Shown here piece by piece: positions 9,447 to 18,761 of a stretch of 51,800 nt of DNA. Under the pieces are notes generated by a model, which saw only the letters and a program-made list of their open reading frames with translations, ran no database searches and was not told where the DNA came from. The stretch lies in the NCBI GenBank assembly GCA_009692825.1, contig SHYL01000004.1:1-51800 (forward strand). Direction: 5' to 3'. The translations under genes and the position numbers were made by a program. The DNA is from Dehalococcoidia bacterium. GTDB lineage: Bacteria; Chloroflexota; Dehalococcoidia; SHYB01; SHYL01. Numbering within the stretch: the stretch's first letter is position 1; each line of letters opens with the position of its first letter.

Positions 9447-10268
9447 TTAGGCTTCCCAGACTACAACGCCGGTGCCTGTGATCCACTCTACGACTGGTTC
9501 GTAGGCGAGGACTTTTGCCTTGGTGCCCTTCATGGCGCCCATGGCGGCGACCCAGCTGCGAATCTCGTGTGCGCCGTTGCCGCTTTTGCCCATACGCTCC
9601 GATGTGTAAGCGTTGATGTTTTCGACACGGTCGTGCTCGAGGTTCTCAAGAAACTCGTGATCGAAGTCTGTATCTATCCAGCCTGACCTCGGTGTGCCGA
9701 CATCATGCGCGATGCCGCCAGCGCCGATAATCATGACGCGCTCGCCTTTTGGCCTGGAGTTGATGAACGTCCTCACGAAGTTGCCGAACTGGTAGAGCCT
9801 GCGCGTTGTCGGCATAGGCTCTGTGATAGCGTTGATAAGTATCGGCACCAGAGGAATGTTGTGCTCCGGGTTAAAGGTGTGATACGGAATCGCGTGGCCG
9901 TGGTCTATCAGCGTGTTCTGCTGAGGCACTGGGTCAAAACCGTTTTCGTATGCGGCCTTCAGAAGGCTCATTGCGAAATCAGCATGTCCAGGGATCTGGC
10001 CTTTTGGAATCTTGATCATGTCTCCGTCGACCGGTCCGTAGTGGCTTGCGCCGACGCCGATCGCTAACGGGGGGTATGGATCGTAATAGTTGCACCAGTG
10101 GTCATTACTGAACTCTACGATAAGGTCCGGCTTAAGTGTTTGGACTGCACTGCGAATCTTCATCCAGGCGTTCCAGCAGTTTTCGACCTGCTTCAGCGGA
10201 GGTCTGTCAATCTGACTTGTCTGGCCTGGGGAATGTGAAGTTCCTACTCCAAGAACAATCTGTCCCAT
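9447..10268 (-). CDS. Class III extradiol ring-cleavage dioxygenase, catalytic (LigB-type) subunit
   Basis: 273 residues, matching the beta subunit of LigAB-type dioxygenases. Likely Fe(II) ligands are His12 (GTSHSPG), His57 (FSNDHW) and Glu235 (GAHEIRSW); His188 (GGIAHDVGTP) is in the place of the catalytic base. It should split a catecholic ring next to the hydroxyls using oxygen; protocatechuate, gallate or another catechol are possible substrates. The gene for the small LigA-type subunit is 9 bases upstream on the same strand. No ring-opening follow-up enzymes (hydrolase, dehydrogenase, aldolase) are near, so a complete catabolic route is not shown. Signal peptide absent, so cytoplasmic. 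Confidence 0.92.
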   Translation of the reverse strand: MGQIVLGVGTSHSPGQTSQIDRPPLKQVENCWNAWMKIRSAVQTLKPDLIVEFSNDHWCNYYDPYPPLAIGVGASHYGPVDGDMIKIPKGQIPGHADFAMSLLKAAYENGFDPVPQQNTLIDHGHAIPYHTFNPEHNIPLVPILINAITEPMPTTRRLYQFGNFVRTFINSRPKGERVMIIGAGGIAHDVGTPRSGWIDTDFDHEFLENLEHDRVENINAYTSERMGKSGNGAHEIRSWVAAMGAMKGTKAKVLAYEPVVEWITGTGVVVWEA

Positions 10269-10277
10269 ATTTTCTCC

Positions 10278-10619
10278 TTACCTTCCTACGGGTGTTTGCG
10301 TAATTAATCCCAATTCTGTCGCGATTTTGTCAGAGAATTTCTTGCGCTCTTCGGCTTCTTCCGGAGTTGGTGTCCCGGAGGTGTTGCCATACTTTGCCAT
10401 TGGCTCCAGTCCCATCGCGCGTGAGCCTGAACCAAGCAGGTGAGCGTGCAGACCAGCATCATAGAATGGTCGCGCGACCTTGTCTCTGATAGGTCCGCGG
10501 TCTTCTTCTGTGAGTCCGAACCTGTCCATCATGGCTTCCGGGTCTTTTTTCCACTCGGCGATACCGGGCGGGGTTTTCAATATGTACATCAACTTACCGA
10601 CTTGATAAACGTTCAACAT
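10278..10619 (-). CDS. LigA-type (alpha) subunit of extradiol dioxygenase
   Basis: 113 residues, typical of the small all-helical LigA subunit that caps the active site of the beta subunit. Contains the family region FGLTEEDRGPIRDK followed by DAGLHAHLLGSGSRAMG. First gene of a two-gene unit with the LigB-type subunit (9-base gap). AGGAGG lies 11 bases before the ATG, a slightly long spacing. Confidence 0.88.
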   Translation of the reverse strand: MLNVYQVGKLMYILKTPPGIAEWKKDPEAMMDRFGLTEEDRGPIRDKVARPFYDAGLHAHLLGSGSRAMGLEPMAKYGNTSGTPTPEEAEERKKFSDKIATELGLITQTPVGR

Positions 10620-10653
10620 TAGGTTAGCTTCCTCCTAGTCGTTAGGTGAGTAG

Positions 10654-10674
10654 ATTATACCTCTTTCAAGGTAT
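10654..10674 (-). promoter_or_regulatory. -10 element with overlapping inverted repeat before ligA
   Basis: TATAAT on the minus strand (10659-10654) overlaps the inverted repeat ATACCT-6-AGGTAT (10657-10674). No good -35 is found at 17 bases, which would fit an activator-dependent or repressed promoter. A regulator-binding role is inference. Confidence 0.45.
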
Positions 10675-10746
10675 GATACGCCTGCTATTAAGGTAGCAGC
10701 ATTATAAAGGGATGGCTAGTTTAAAAGCAATAAGGCTGAAGCAGGA

Positions 10747-10929
10747 TCAATTGGGCTCAGACATGAACAAGAGTACCACACCCGCAACAGCACTTACGAT
10801 CGCGGTAAGCCCAAATCCCCAGGACGCTCAGTATCCGGAAATGCCAAATAGGCTTAACAGAACCGTTATCGCAAAGCAGAGCCCCGAAATCGCGAAAGCT
10901 ATCAGATACATAACAGCGTCACGCGGCAT
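10747..10929 (-). pseudogene. Small two-helix membrane ORF interrupted by TGA
   Basis: From the ATG at 10929 (inside the end of the MFS gene, other frame) the minus strand reads AVMYLIAFAISGLCFAITVL, then TGA at codon 34 (10830-10828), and continues in the same frame with FGLTAIVSAVAGVVLLF to a stop at 10749-10747. Both halves look like membrane helices. Could be the remains of a 60-residue membrane protein or of a longer transporter end. No family recognised; weak case. Confidence 0.35.
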
Positions 10930-12169
10930 TCCTGAATGACTTAATGAAGATGAAATACAGCGTCAGCAGTGTACATGAGATAGCGCCAAACGTGATGAAC
11001 GCAGCGTCGATGCCCCACCTGTCGGATACGAGGCCGTAGAAGATGACGCCTACGGTTCCCATGCTGCTGGCGAGCGATGCAGTGCCGGCCACTCTTCCCT
11101 GAAGCTCTCTGGGCACAACTTTCATGATGGCGCTCTGGTTTGAAGGCATGAACTGAGAGCTGAGTGCGCCGAACATGAGCAGTGCCAGTATGGCTACGAC
11201 GAATGAGTCCGAGAAGCCCATGATGATTATCGCGATGCCGGGCGACATCGTGGATATATAGATGAGACGCCCCTTGTACTTGTAGTCGCCAAGAGAGGCT
11301 GCGTAAAAGCCGCCGAAGAGCGTAAGTGTTCCCGGCAACGCAGCGAGGATAGCCAGCGTTCCAACGCCCATGCCGAGCGATTGTTTCACATATACAGGCA
11401 TCATCAGCTGGAAGGCCATTGCAAACATGACGCACGTGAGCTGTACAAGCATGAGCGCTCGTACCTGCTGGTTTTTCGCTACGAACTGTAGTCCAACCTT
11501 GAAGCTGCTAAAGAAGGACTCGCCAACCTTACTGTCTCTTATGCGTATGGGCTTTATAAACATAACCATAACGATCGGCAGTACGAGTGCAACGGCCATC
11601 ATAAAGTATGCGCCCTGGACTCCTACGAACTTGATCATGATTCCCGCAAGGCCGGGGCCCAATATTCTGCTGGTGCCTATGAGCACTGAGCCAAGCGCGA
11701 TGGCGTTCATCAGGCCCTCTTTTGGAACGAGCGCGGGTATCGCTGCCTGCCTGCCGATCTGGTCCATCGTCATGGCCGCGCCAGCGATGACAGCGCTGGC
11801 CATGATGTGCCACAGGGCTATATGGCCTGTTATGATAAGGACACCAAGAAGTGCGAAGAAGATGACGTTGACTAAGTTGGCCGCCAGGATAAGTATGCGG
11901 CGGTCGATTCGGTCGCCCAGAACGCCTGCAACGGGGGTAATCGCGAACTGGCCTATGGTGCGGGTTACATGCACAAGGCCTATCTCTGTAGCTGAACCGC
12001 CCATCTCCAGGATGAGCCAGCTACGCGCGAGGATTTCGGCTTGTTGAGAGAAGCCTGCGCTTACCTGTGAAACCCACAGAAAACGAAAGTCTCGGTACTG
12101 GAGTGCCGAAAACATTCTCTTAACGAGAGGTTCAGCAGTTTGTGCTTGCTGTTTATCTGTGATGGCCAA
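10919..12169 (-). CDS. Major facilitator superfamily transporter (MFS_3/EntS-like)
   Basis: 416 residues with about 12 membrane helices. The N-terminus FSALQYRDFRFLWVSQVSAGFSQQ is the usual start of the MFS_3 exporter group, and LGDRIDRR after helix 2 corresponds to the MFS signature loop between helices 2 and 3. It is expected to export a small hydrophobic compound, drug or siderophore by proton antiport; no substrate is indicated. Starts with TTG; AAGGT lies about 10 bases upstream. Divergent from proS. The incomplete transporter at the right end of the window (51546 onward) begins in the same style. Confidence 0.9.
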   Translation of the reverse strand: MAITDKQQAQTAEPLVKRMFSALQYRDFRFLWVSQVSAGFSQQAEILARSWLILEMGGSATEIGLVHVTRTIGQFAITPVAGVLGDRIDRRILILAANLVNVIFFALLGVLIITGHIALWHIMASAVIAGAAMTMDQIGRQAAIPALVPKEGLMNAIALGSVLIGTSRILGPGLAGIMIKFVGVQGAYFMMAVALVLPIVMVMFIKPIRIRDSKVGESFFSSFKVGLQFVAKNQQVRALMLVQLTCVMFAMAFQLMMPVYVKQSLGMGVGTLAILAALPGTLTLFGGFYAASLGDYKYKGRLIYISTMSPGIAIIIMGFSDSFVVAILALLMFGALSSQFMPSNQSAIMKVVPRELQGRVAGTASLASSMGTVGVIFYGLVSDRWGIDAAFITFGAISCTLLTLYFIFIKSFRNAA

Positions 12170-12290
12170 TCAAGATTACCTTTTTAGTTTTCGAATTATA
12201 CGCCCTGTATTAAGTTTCTTATCTTGGGTTACCTGTATGGGTCAACGCGCCCAATTCAGAATGACATAGGGATTGTTATACTTTTCCATC

Positions 12291-14003
12291 ATGAATAAAG
12301 TAGTAGCTACCGCTGTACGCTTTTCCCAGCTTTTCGGCAAGACGATGCGGCAGGCCCCCGCAGGCGCGGATACCGCTGCACACCAGCTCATGCTAAGGGC
12401 AGGCATGATTAATCAGCTGGCGGCCGGCACTTACACGATACTGCCGTTCGGATTACATGCCTACCAGAACGTGGAGCGAATCATAAGGGAAGAGATGGCT
12501 GCAGGAGGTGCACAGGAGATATTGATGCCTGCGCTCCAACCGATAGAGCTGTGGGAGCAGTCAGGTCGAAAAGATGCCTTCGGGCCGACCCTGTTCCAGG
12601 TGAAGGACCGCAAGGACCGTATGCTGGCGCTCGGACCGACGCACGAAGAGGTCGTTACGACCCTTGTCGGCCAGACGATACAGAGCTACCGAGACCTGCC
12701 CTTGATCCTGTACCAGATACAGACCAAGTTCCGCGATGAGGCACGCCCACGCGCAGGACTGGTACGCGTCCGCGAGTTCGCGATGAAGGACGCATATAGC
12801 TTCGACCAGAACGAGGCTGGTTTGGAAGACAGCTATGACAGGATGTACAAGGCATACGCCAATATCTACAAACGCTGCGGCGTCCCGGCCATACCGGTGG
12901 ACGCGGACTCCGGCGCTATCGGCGGCAAGGCGTCAGTGGAGTGGATACTCAAGAGCGATACAGGCGAAGACGAAGTAATAAAGTGCCCCAGCTGTGCCTA
13001 TGCTGCGAATGCGGAAAAGGCTTCCGGCACTGTACCACAGAGAGTTAAGGAAGACGAAAAGCCTACCGAAGAGGTCGCGACGCCCGGCAAGTCGACCATA
13101 ATCGACGTGAGCGCTTTCCTAAAAATCGAGTACAGCCAGACACTGAAAGCTGTCTTTTACTCAGCCGATAAGCAGGTCATTTTTGTCATCATACGCGGAG
13201 ACCTTGATGTGAACGAGATCAAGCTGAAAAACCTGCTCAAGGCTACAGAGTTGAGGATCGCCAATGACCAGGAAGTCGCCAGGGCAGGGCTAGTCCCGGG
13301 ATACGCATCGCCTATAGGTGTGTCAGGCGTGAAGATTATCGCAGACGAATCGATAAAGATGGGAAGCAATTTTGTGACGGGTGCTAACAAGGTTGGATTC
13401 CACATCAAGAACGTCAATTACCCCAGGGATTTCAAGGCGGATGCAGTGACCGACATAGCGAAGATATCTGCAGGCCACGGCTGTCCCAAGTGCGGCGCCA
13501 AGCTGGAGTCATTCAGAGGCGTTGAAGTTGGACATTTGTTCAAGCTGGGTACGGTATACAGCCAGAAGATGGGCGCGTTTTTCCTCGACAAGGACGGCGC
13601 AAGAGTGCCAGCGCTCATGGGTTGCTATGGTATAGGCGTCGGGAGGCTGCTGGCGATGGTAGTCGAGCAGAACCGCGACGAAAAGGGCATTATTTGGCCT
13701 AAAGAGGTCGCGCCGTTTGATGTTCACCTGGTTGCACTCAATATCGAGCAGGAACCAGTACGCCAGGCAGCCGAAAAACTGCTGAGCGAACTTCAAGGTG
13801 CTGGCTTGTCTGTGCTGTATGACGACCGGTCTGAGACGCCCGGCGTGAAATTTAACGATGCTGATCTGCTGGGTTTACCCATACGCGTGACAGTGAGCCC
13901 ACGAACCCTGCAAAAGAGCAGCGCTGAGCTTAAACTGAGGACTGAATCGCAGAACAGGTTGGTCGGTCTGGGAGAGGCGTTAGCAAGCATAAAGGGGAGC
14001 TAA
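12291..14003 (+). CDS. proS: Prolyl-tRNA synthetase
   Basis: 570 residues from ATG 12291 (MNKVVATAVRFSQLFGKTM), the length of bacterial-type ProRS. Class II motif 1 region (PFGLHAYQNVERIIREEM), motif 2 (LILYQIQTKFRDEARPRAGLVRVREF) and motif 3 (GCYGIGVGRLLAMVVEQ) are in order. Residues of about 225-385 form the insertion (YbaK-like) editing domain typical of this type, and the last 95 residues the anticodon-binding domain (VLYDDRSETPGVKFNDADLLG). Charges tRNA-Pro with proline. Followed by its own terminator at 14014-14043. Confidence 0.97.
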   Translation: MNKVVATAVRFSQLFGKTMRQAPAGADTAAHQLMLRAGMINQLAAGTYTILPFGLHAYQNVERIIREEMAAGGAQEILMPALQPIELWEQSGRKDAFGPTLFQVKDRKDRMLALGPTHEEVVTTLVGQTIQSYRDLPLILYQIQTKFRDEARPRAGLVRVREFAMKDAYSFDQNEAGLEDSYDRMYKAYANIYKRCGVPAIPVDADSGAIGGKASVEWILKSDTGEDEVIKCPSCAYAANAEKASGTVPQRVKEDEKPTEEVATPGKSTIIDVSAFLKIEYSQTLKAVFYSADKQVIFVIIRGDLDVNEIKLKNLLKATELRIANDQEVARAGLVPGYASPIGVSGVKIIADESIKMGSNFVTGANKVGFHIKNVNYPRDFKADAVTDIAKISAGHGCPKCGAKLESFRGVEVGHLFKLGTVYSQKMGAFFLDKDGARVPALMGCYGIGVGRLLAMVVEQNRDEKGIIWPKEVAPFDVHLVALNIEQEPVRQAAEKLLSELQGAGLSVLYDDRSETPGVKFNDADLLGLPIRVTVSPRTLQKSSAELKLRTESQNRLVGLGEALASIKGS

Positions 14004-14013
14004 AACCATCTCA

Positions 14014-14043
14014 GAAAAATCACAATTTCCGAAGTGATTTTTT
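14014..14043 (+). terminator. Intrinsic terminator after proS
   Basis: Stem AAAATCAC / GTGATTTT around loop AATTTCCGAA, followed by TTTT, starting 11 bases after the proS stop. Confidence 0.75.
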
Positions 14044-14055
14044 AGAGCATATTTC

Positions 14056-14085
14056 TTGCCATAACAATATGCCTTCTGCTATACT
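14056..14085 (+). promoter_or_regulatory. Promoter of the nusA operon
   Basis: TTGCCA (14056-14061), 18-base spacer, TATACT (14080-14085). Directly follows the proS terminator; start expected near 14092, leaving a leader of about 70 bases before nusA. Confidence 0.7.
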
Positions 14086-14112
14086 CTAGGCAGTAAATAG
14101 GTATCGTCTTTA

Positions 14113-14143
14113 GAAAGTGGGGAACACCCACTTTCTTTGTTCT
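14113..14143 (+). terminator. Attenuator-like hairpin in the nusA leader
   Basis: Perfect 9-bp stem GAAAGTGGG / CCCACTTTC (14113-14121 with 14127-14135), loop GAACA, then TTTGTTCTT. It lies between the promoter at 14056-14085 and the nusA start, so it would act on transcription of the operon. Ribosome site ACGGAG follows at about 14145. Confidence 0.65.
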
Positions 14144-14162
14144 TACGGAGAAAGAGAAAGCT

Positions 14163-15587
14163 ATGAAAAGCGATTTCTTAATAGCAATAACTCAATTGGC
14201 GGCCGAAAGGAAGCTTCCCCAGCAAGTGGTGCTGACGGCTATCCAAAATGCGCTTGCGTCCGCATATAAAAAAGACGCGCTGATCAACGCCAACATCTCA
14301 GTACGCATTTTGCCTAACTCCGGTGAGGTGAAGGTGTGCAGGCTTATGAACGTAGTTGATGCGGTAACCGATCCCGACAAAGAGATGACGCTGGACGCCG
14401 CCAAGCGCATCAAGAGAGACGCTAAGGTCGGCGAGATCATCGAGATTGAGTCGACGCCAGCGAACGCCGGCAGAATAGCTGCGCAGACTGCCAAACAGGT
14501 CGTAGTGCAGAGGCTCCGCGAAGCTGAGCGCGATATCGTATTTGAAGAGTTTGCTGCCAAGGAAGATGCAGTTCTAAGCTGTGTCATTCAGCGCATCGAG
14601 GGCAGGAACATATTTGTAGAGCTCGGTCGCGCCGAAGCACTTCTGCCGCCTACGGAGCAAGTGCCTACCGAGCACTACCGCACTGGCCAGCGGATGAAGG
14701 TCTATATCCAGGAAGTCAGCCGCAACAATAAGGGGCCACAGGTCATAGTGTCGCGTGCCCACAAGAATCTCCTAAAGCGCTTGTTTGAGCTTGAAGTGCC
14801 TGAAATAACCAATGGCCTGGTTGAAATCAAATCGATTGCCAGAGAGCCTGGGTTCCGCAGCAAGGTATCCGTTGCGGCGAGGCAGGATGGTATCGATGCT
14901 GTTGGCGCATGCGTTGGGCTGAGAGGCATGAGGATTCAGAATATCGTCAACGAGATGCACGGCGAAAAAGTAGACGTGGTCGAATGGAACAAAGACCCCG
15001 CCATTTATATCGCCAAGGCGCTTAGCCCGGCGCAAGTCCTGCACGTTATCGTCAATAACGATGACACGTCATCGATAGTGGTAGTGCCTGACAGGCAACT
15101 CTCTCTTGCCATAGGCAAAGAGGGTCAGAACGCTAGGCTGGCCGCAAAGCTGACCGGCTGGCGCATAGATATCAAGAGCGCGACGCAGGCAGAAGAAGAG
15201 AAGATTCAGAAGCCGGCGCCTCCCGAACCCGTGGCGGTCATCGAGGTTGAAGCCCCAGCGCCGGTACGAGTACAGCCTGCCGTACAGAGGCTTGTAGAAT
15301 CGCCGCGGCCTGAGCCTCAGAAAGAGGCTGAGCCGGTCGGTATCAGCATCAAGGGAGCACTCACTAAGGAAGAGACGTGGAAAGCTCCTGTCGTTCCAAG
15401 TGCTCCACAGGTGAGATTTGCCGAAGAGATACTAGGACGCAGCAATCCAAATGCGCCCAAAGGCAAGGACAAGAAGGCCCCCGGCAACCCCGGTAAAGTC
15501 CGCGAGGACGATAAGGCCAAGAAGAGCGGAAGCGGAAAACGCATACGCTATGATGTCGAGGAGATCGACGCAGACGAAGCAGAGTAG
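14163..15587 (+). CDS. nusA: Transcription termination/antitermination factor NusA
   Basis: 474 residues. N-terminal RNA-polymerase-binding domain (1-130, ending with the VVQRLREAERD segment), S1 domain (about 135-200, RIEGRNIFVELGRAEALLPPTEQ), then two KH domains (about 200-345) with VGLRGMRIQNIVNEMHGEKVD and LAIGKEGQNARLAAKLTGW. From about residue 350 there is a low-complexity, Pro/Glu- then Lys-rich tail of some 120 residues in place of the acidic repeats of enterobacterial NusA. First gene of nusA-ylxR-infB-rbfA-truB. rimP, usually upstream, is absent here; proS with its terminator is there instead. Confidence 0.97.
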   Translation: MKSDFLIAITQLAAERKLPQQVVLTAIQNALASAYKKDALINANISVRILPNSGEVKVCRLMNVVDAVTDPDKEMTLDAAKRIKRDAKVGEIIEIESTPANAGRIAAQTAKQVVVQRLREAERDIVFEEFAAKEDAVLSCVIQRIEGRNIFVELGRAEALLPPTEQVPTEHYRTGQRMKVYIQEVSRNNKGPQVIVSRAHKNLLKRLFELEVPEITNGLVEIKSIAREPGFRSKVSVAARQDGIDAVGACVGLRGMRIQNIVNEMHGEKVDVVEWNKDPAIYIAKALSPAQVLHVIVNNDDTSSIVVVPDRQLSLAIGKEGQNARLAAKLTGWRIDIKSATQAEEEKIQKPAPPEPVAVIEVEAPAPVRVQPAVQRLVESPRPEPQKEAEPVGISIKGALTKEETWKAPVVPSAPQVRFAEEILGRSNPNAPKGKDKKAPGNPGKVREDDKAKKSGSGKRIRYDVEEIDADEAE

Positions 15588-15595
15588 GCCTGCCC

Positions 15596-15886
15596 GTGAA
15601 CCAGGCTAAGCCCCAGCGTACCTGCATCAGCTGCGGGACTGAGACGGACAAGAAACAGCTTTTAAGACTGGTCCGCGGCGTCGACGGGAAAGTTGCGATA
15701 GATCTCAAGGGTAAGGCGAACGGCAGAGGCGCTTATCTGTGCTACAAGAAACAATGCTGGGAAAAGGCATTGAAAAAAGATAAACTGGAACATATCTTCA
15801 AGGGAAAAGTTGAAGAATCCAGCCTTGATATACTGCGTGTTAGTTACGTGAAATTGTTAAGCGATGAACATACTCAAACAGCCTGA
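15596..15886 (+). CDS. ylxR: YlxR (DUF448) RNA-binding protein
   Basis: 96 residues, GTG start 8 bases after the nusA stop. Contains PQRTCISCGTETDKKQLLRLVRG and KANGRGAYLC, the hallmark of the YlxR family, including the Cys pair and the GRGAYLC loop. Found between nusA and infB in many bacteria; a nucleic-acid-binding role, possibly regulation of transcription, is known for some members. The ylxQ gene that often follows is absent here. Confidence 0.92.
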   Translation: MNQAKPQRTCISCGTETDKKQLLRLVRGVDGKVAIDLKGKANGRGAYLCYKKQCWEKALKKDKLEHIFKGKVEESSLDILRVSYVKLLSDEHTQTA

Positions 15887-15921
15887 CGAGCGGCAGTGGG
15901 CCCGCTCAATACAAAGGAACT

Positions 15922-18327
15922 ATGAATACCAAGAAAACGGGTCCCTCCGCCGGGTCTGGTGACAAACGAAGTAAGCCACCCAAGGCAAAAGCCGGAGAGC
16001 CAGCAGTTGAAACGAAGAAGACTGCCGATACCTCTTCGCCCGCGAAGAAGGTAACCGCGCCTGCTGCGACTACAAAGGCAGCTCCAAAAACGAGCCCTAA
16101 ACCCCGAGTCCAGGTTGAAAAGAAACCAGCAAATACAGAGACCGCAGCCGTCCCTCCAAAAGCTAAAGCGTCTCCCCCTCCTGCTCCAGCTGTAGTCCAG
16201 AAGCCAATTGCGAAAGCTGTGCCAAGTGCCTCACCGACGCCTACGCCGGCCCCACCCAAGGCACCACGGCCAGCCGCAGCGCAACCCATTTCACGACCGC
16301 CTGCTCAAGCGGCAAGACCCGTCGCTCCTGTAATGCCACCTAGGCCTCCAGTACAGGCTGAACCACCCGCGGCAGCAAGGCCTGCCGCACCGCCGACGCC
16401 TGTAACCCCACCTCCTGCTCCACAGCAGGCAAGGCCGGCGACACCAGTTCAACCTGCAGCGCAAGTTCCCGCCAGGCCAGCAGTCGTGGAACAGCCAGCG
16501 CCTCCGAAACCGGCAGCAGCAGTGCAGGCCGCCGTTCCTCCGAAGCCTAAGGTTGTCCTAGAGGTTCCGCAGACGCTTACGGTTAAGCAGTTCGCGGATA
16601 TGTTGAACATAAGCGGCGTAGAAGTGATCAAGCACCTGATGCGCAACGGCGTGATGGCCAGCATAAACCAGGTCATCGACTACGATACCGCGGCAATTAT
16701 GGCCGTGGACCTTGGTGTAGAGGTCAAGGAAGCACCCAAGCCTATCGAAGAGGCACAGGCAGCAGCTATGGAGTCAGGCAAGATAGTTGAGGAAGACCCC
16801 AGTAAGCTCAAGCCAAGACCTCCAGTGGTCACAATCCTGGGCCACGTCGACCATGGAAAGACGACCCTCCTGGACGCTATCAGGAAGACGAATGTTACAG
16901 CGAGCGAGGCTGGCGGAATCACGCAGCACATCGGCGCATATCAGATTGAAGTAAACGGACAGAAGATAACATTCCTGGATACACCAGGCCACGAAGCGTT
17001 CACGTCTATGCGCGCGCGCGGCGCTAAGGCTACCGACATCGCCGTGCTGGTGGTTGCCGCAGACGACGGCGTCATGCCGCAAACAGTTGAGGCGATAAAT
17101 CACGCACGCGCGGCCAATGTGCCTTTGCTAGTTGCTATAAACAAGATGGACAAACCCGGCGCGACGCCTGAGCGCATCATGCAGCAGCTGTCCGATTACG
17201 GTGTGCTCGTCGAGAAATGGGGTGGAGACGTGATCGCGGTCCCCGTTTCAGCGAAGACGAAGGTGGGAATCAACGATTTGCTGGATAATATTCTGGTGCT
17301 TGCTGAAGTGCAGCAGCTAAAAGCCAACCCTGACCGCCCGGCTGTAGGCGTCGTAATAGAAGCCGAGCTGAGCAAGACAAAGGGTCCTCTTGCGACCGTG
17401 CTGGTGCAGGCAGGCACTCTAAACGTCGGCGACACGATAGTTGCCGGCCCATCGTGGGGACGCATCAAGGCTCTCACAGCAGATACAGGCAGGAGAGTCA
17501 AGACAGCGCCGCCCGCATTCCCGGTCGAAGTGCTCGGCATGAGCTCTGTGCCCCGCGCAGGCGATACGTTCATGGTGCTCAAGGATGAGAAGGCCGCCAA
17601 AAACTACACTGCGAAATATGCTGAAAGAGACCATAAAGCCGCAGCTTCCGCCAGGCCTGTTACGCTGGAAGATGTATTTGCCCAGATCAAGGCTGGGCAG
17701 GTCAAAGAACTTAACCTTATCCTAAAGACGGACGTTCAGGGCAGCATCGAGCCAATCAAGACCTCTCTCGAAAAGCTGTCTTCAGAAGTGTCCAAGGTAA
17801 AGATCATCCACACGGGCATCGGTAGCATCACTGATACGGATGTGCTGCTTGCGATCGCTTCAAGGGCTATCATCTTGGGATTCAACAGCAAGGTTGAGGC
17901 AGGCGCTGCTCACATCGCTGAGACGGAAGGCGTCGACATACGCCTGTATGACATCATCTATAAGATGATTGAGGACATTCAGAACGCGCTGGAAGGCTTG
18001 CTCGAAGCTAAGATTATCGATGTAACAGATGGGCATTCGGAAGTCAGGCAGATATTCCCAATGGGCAAAAAGGGCTTTATTGCCGGTGTATTCGTGCGTG
18101 ACGGCAAGGTATCGCGCAACTCTACGGTCCGCGTCATAAGGGGCGGGAAATCGCTCTTCGAAGGCCCTGTCTCACAGCTTAAGCGCTTCAAAGATGATGT
18201 GACAGAAGTAACAAGCGGACTTGAGTGCGGCATATATGCTGAAGGCTTCGGCGAATACCAGTCTGGTGATATCATCGAGTCCTTCCACAAGGAAAAAGCC
18301 GGACGCCCCGTCAGGGTCGGCAGCTAA
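15922..18327 (+). CDS. infB: Translation initiation factor IF-2
   Basis: 801 residues. Residues 1 to about 210 are a Lys- then Pro/Ala-rich unstructured region, unusually proline-dense. An IF2_N domain follows ([20 protein letters not shown]). The G domain begins with G1 at residue 307 (GHVDHGKTT), G3 DTPGHEAF, G4 NKMD and the SAK loop; domains II, III ([16 protein letters not shown]) and IV follow. GTPase that brings initiator tRNA to the 30S subunit. ATG with AAAGGA just upstream, 35 bases after ylxR. Confidence 0.98.
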   Translation: MNTKKTGPSAGSGDKRSKPPKAKAGEPAVETKKTADTSSPAKKVTAPAATTKAAPKTSPKPRVQVEKKPANTETAAVPPKAKASPPPAPAVVQKPIAKAVPSASPTPTPAPPKAPRPAAAQPISRPPAQAARPVAPVMPPRPPVQAEPPAAARPAAPPTPVTPPPAPQQARPATPVQPAAQVPARPAVVEQPAPPKPAAAVQAAVPPKPKVVLEVPQTLTVKQFADMLNISGVEVIKHLMRNGVMASINQVIDYDTAAIMAVDLGVEVKEAPKPIEEAQAAAMESGKIVEEDPSKLKPRPPVVTILGHVDHGKTTLLDAIRKTNVTASEAGGITQHIGAYQIEVNGQKITFLDTPGHEAFTSMRARGAKATDIAVLVVAADDGVMPQTVEAINHARAANVPLLVAINKMDKPGATPERIMQQLSDYGVLVEKWGGDVIAVPVSAKTKVGINDLLDNILVLAEVQQLKANPDRPAVGVVIEAELSKTKGPLATVLVQAGTLNVGDTIVAGPSWGRIKALTADTGRRVKTAPPAFPVEVLGMSSVPRAGDTFMVLKDEKAAKNYTAKYAERDHKAAASARPVTLEDVFAQIKAGQVKELNLILKTDVQGSIEPIKTSLEKLSSEVSKVKIIHTGIGSITDTDVLLAIASRAIILGFNSKVEAGAAHIAETEGVDIRLYDIIYKMIEDIQNALEGLLEAKIIDVTDGHSEVRQIFPMGKKGFIAGVFVRDGKVSRNSTVRVIRGGKSLFEGPVSQLKRFKDDVTEVTSGLECGIYAEGFGEYQSGDIIESFHKEKAGRPVRVGS

Positions 18328-18345
18328 GCTCCAAGGAGGTCTCCC

Positions 18346-18702
18346 ATGTCAAGAAGGAATGAGAGAGTCAACGAGCTTTTGCGCGAGCAGCTGAGCGAGC
18401 TTATCCAGCGCCAGCTCAAGGACCCGCGCCTGAACCAGTTGATCACGATCACGGAAGTTGTCACTTCAGTGGATATGAGATATGCCAAGGTTTACGTCAG
18501 CATCATGGCGCCTACTGATGAGGAGAGAGATACCGCGATGGAAGGTCTTAATGCGGCCACGGGCTACCTCCACCGGGAGCTTACGCGAAGGCTGGATATG
18601 CGCTCTGTGCCTGAAGTCACCTTTATATATGACGATTCACTTGAGCGGGGAGCCTACCTTACAAAGCTGATAAACGAAGTGAGCCAGGAAAACAAAAGCT
18701 AG
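18346..18702 (+). CDS. rbfA: Ribosome-binding factor A
   Basis: 118 residues with the KH-type fold of RbfA: MSRRNERVNELLREQLSELI at the start, VVTSVDMRYAKVYVSIM and the C-terminal VPEVTFIYDDSLERG. Assists late 30S maturation at the 16S 5' helix region. AAGGAGG ribosome site; 18 bases after infB in the same operon. Confidence 0.97.
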   Translation: MSRRNERVNELLREQLSELIQRQLKDPRLNQLITITEVVTSVDMRYAKVYVSIMAPTDEERDTAMEGLNAATGYLHRELTRRLDMRSVPEVTFIYDDSLERGAYLTKLINEVSQENKS

Positions 18703-18761
18703 GCTTCTGCTTCCTTACGCCCACCTTTAATGTTGTCTAATTTGGACCATCACTACATCAC

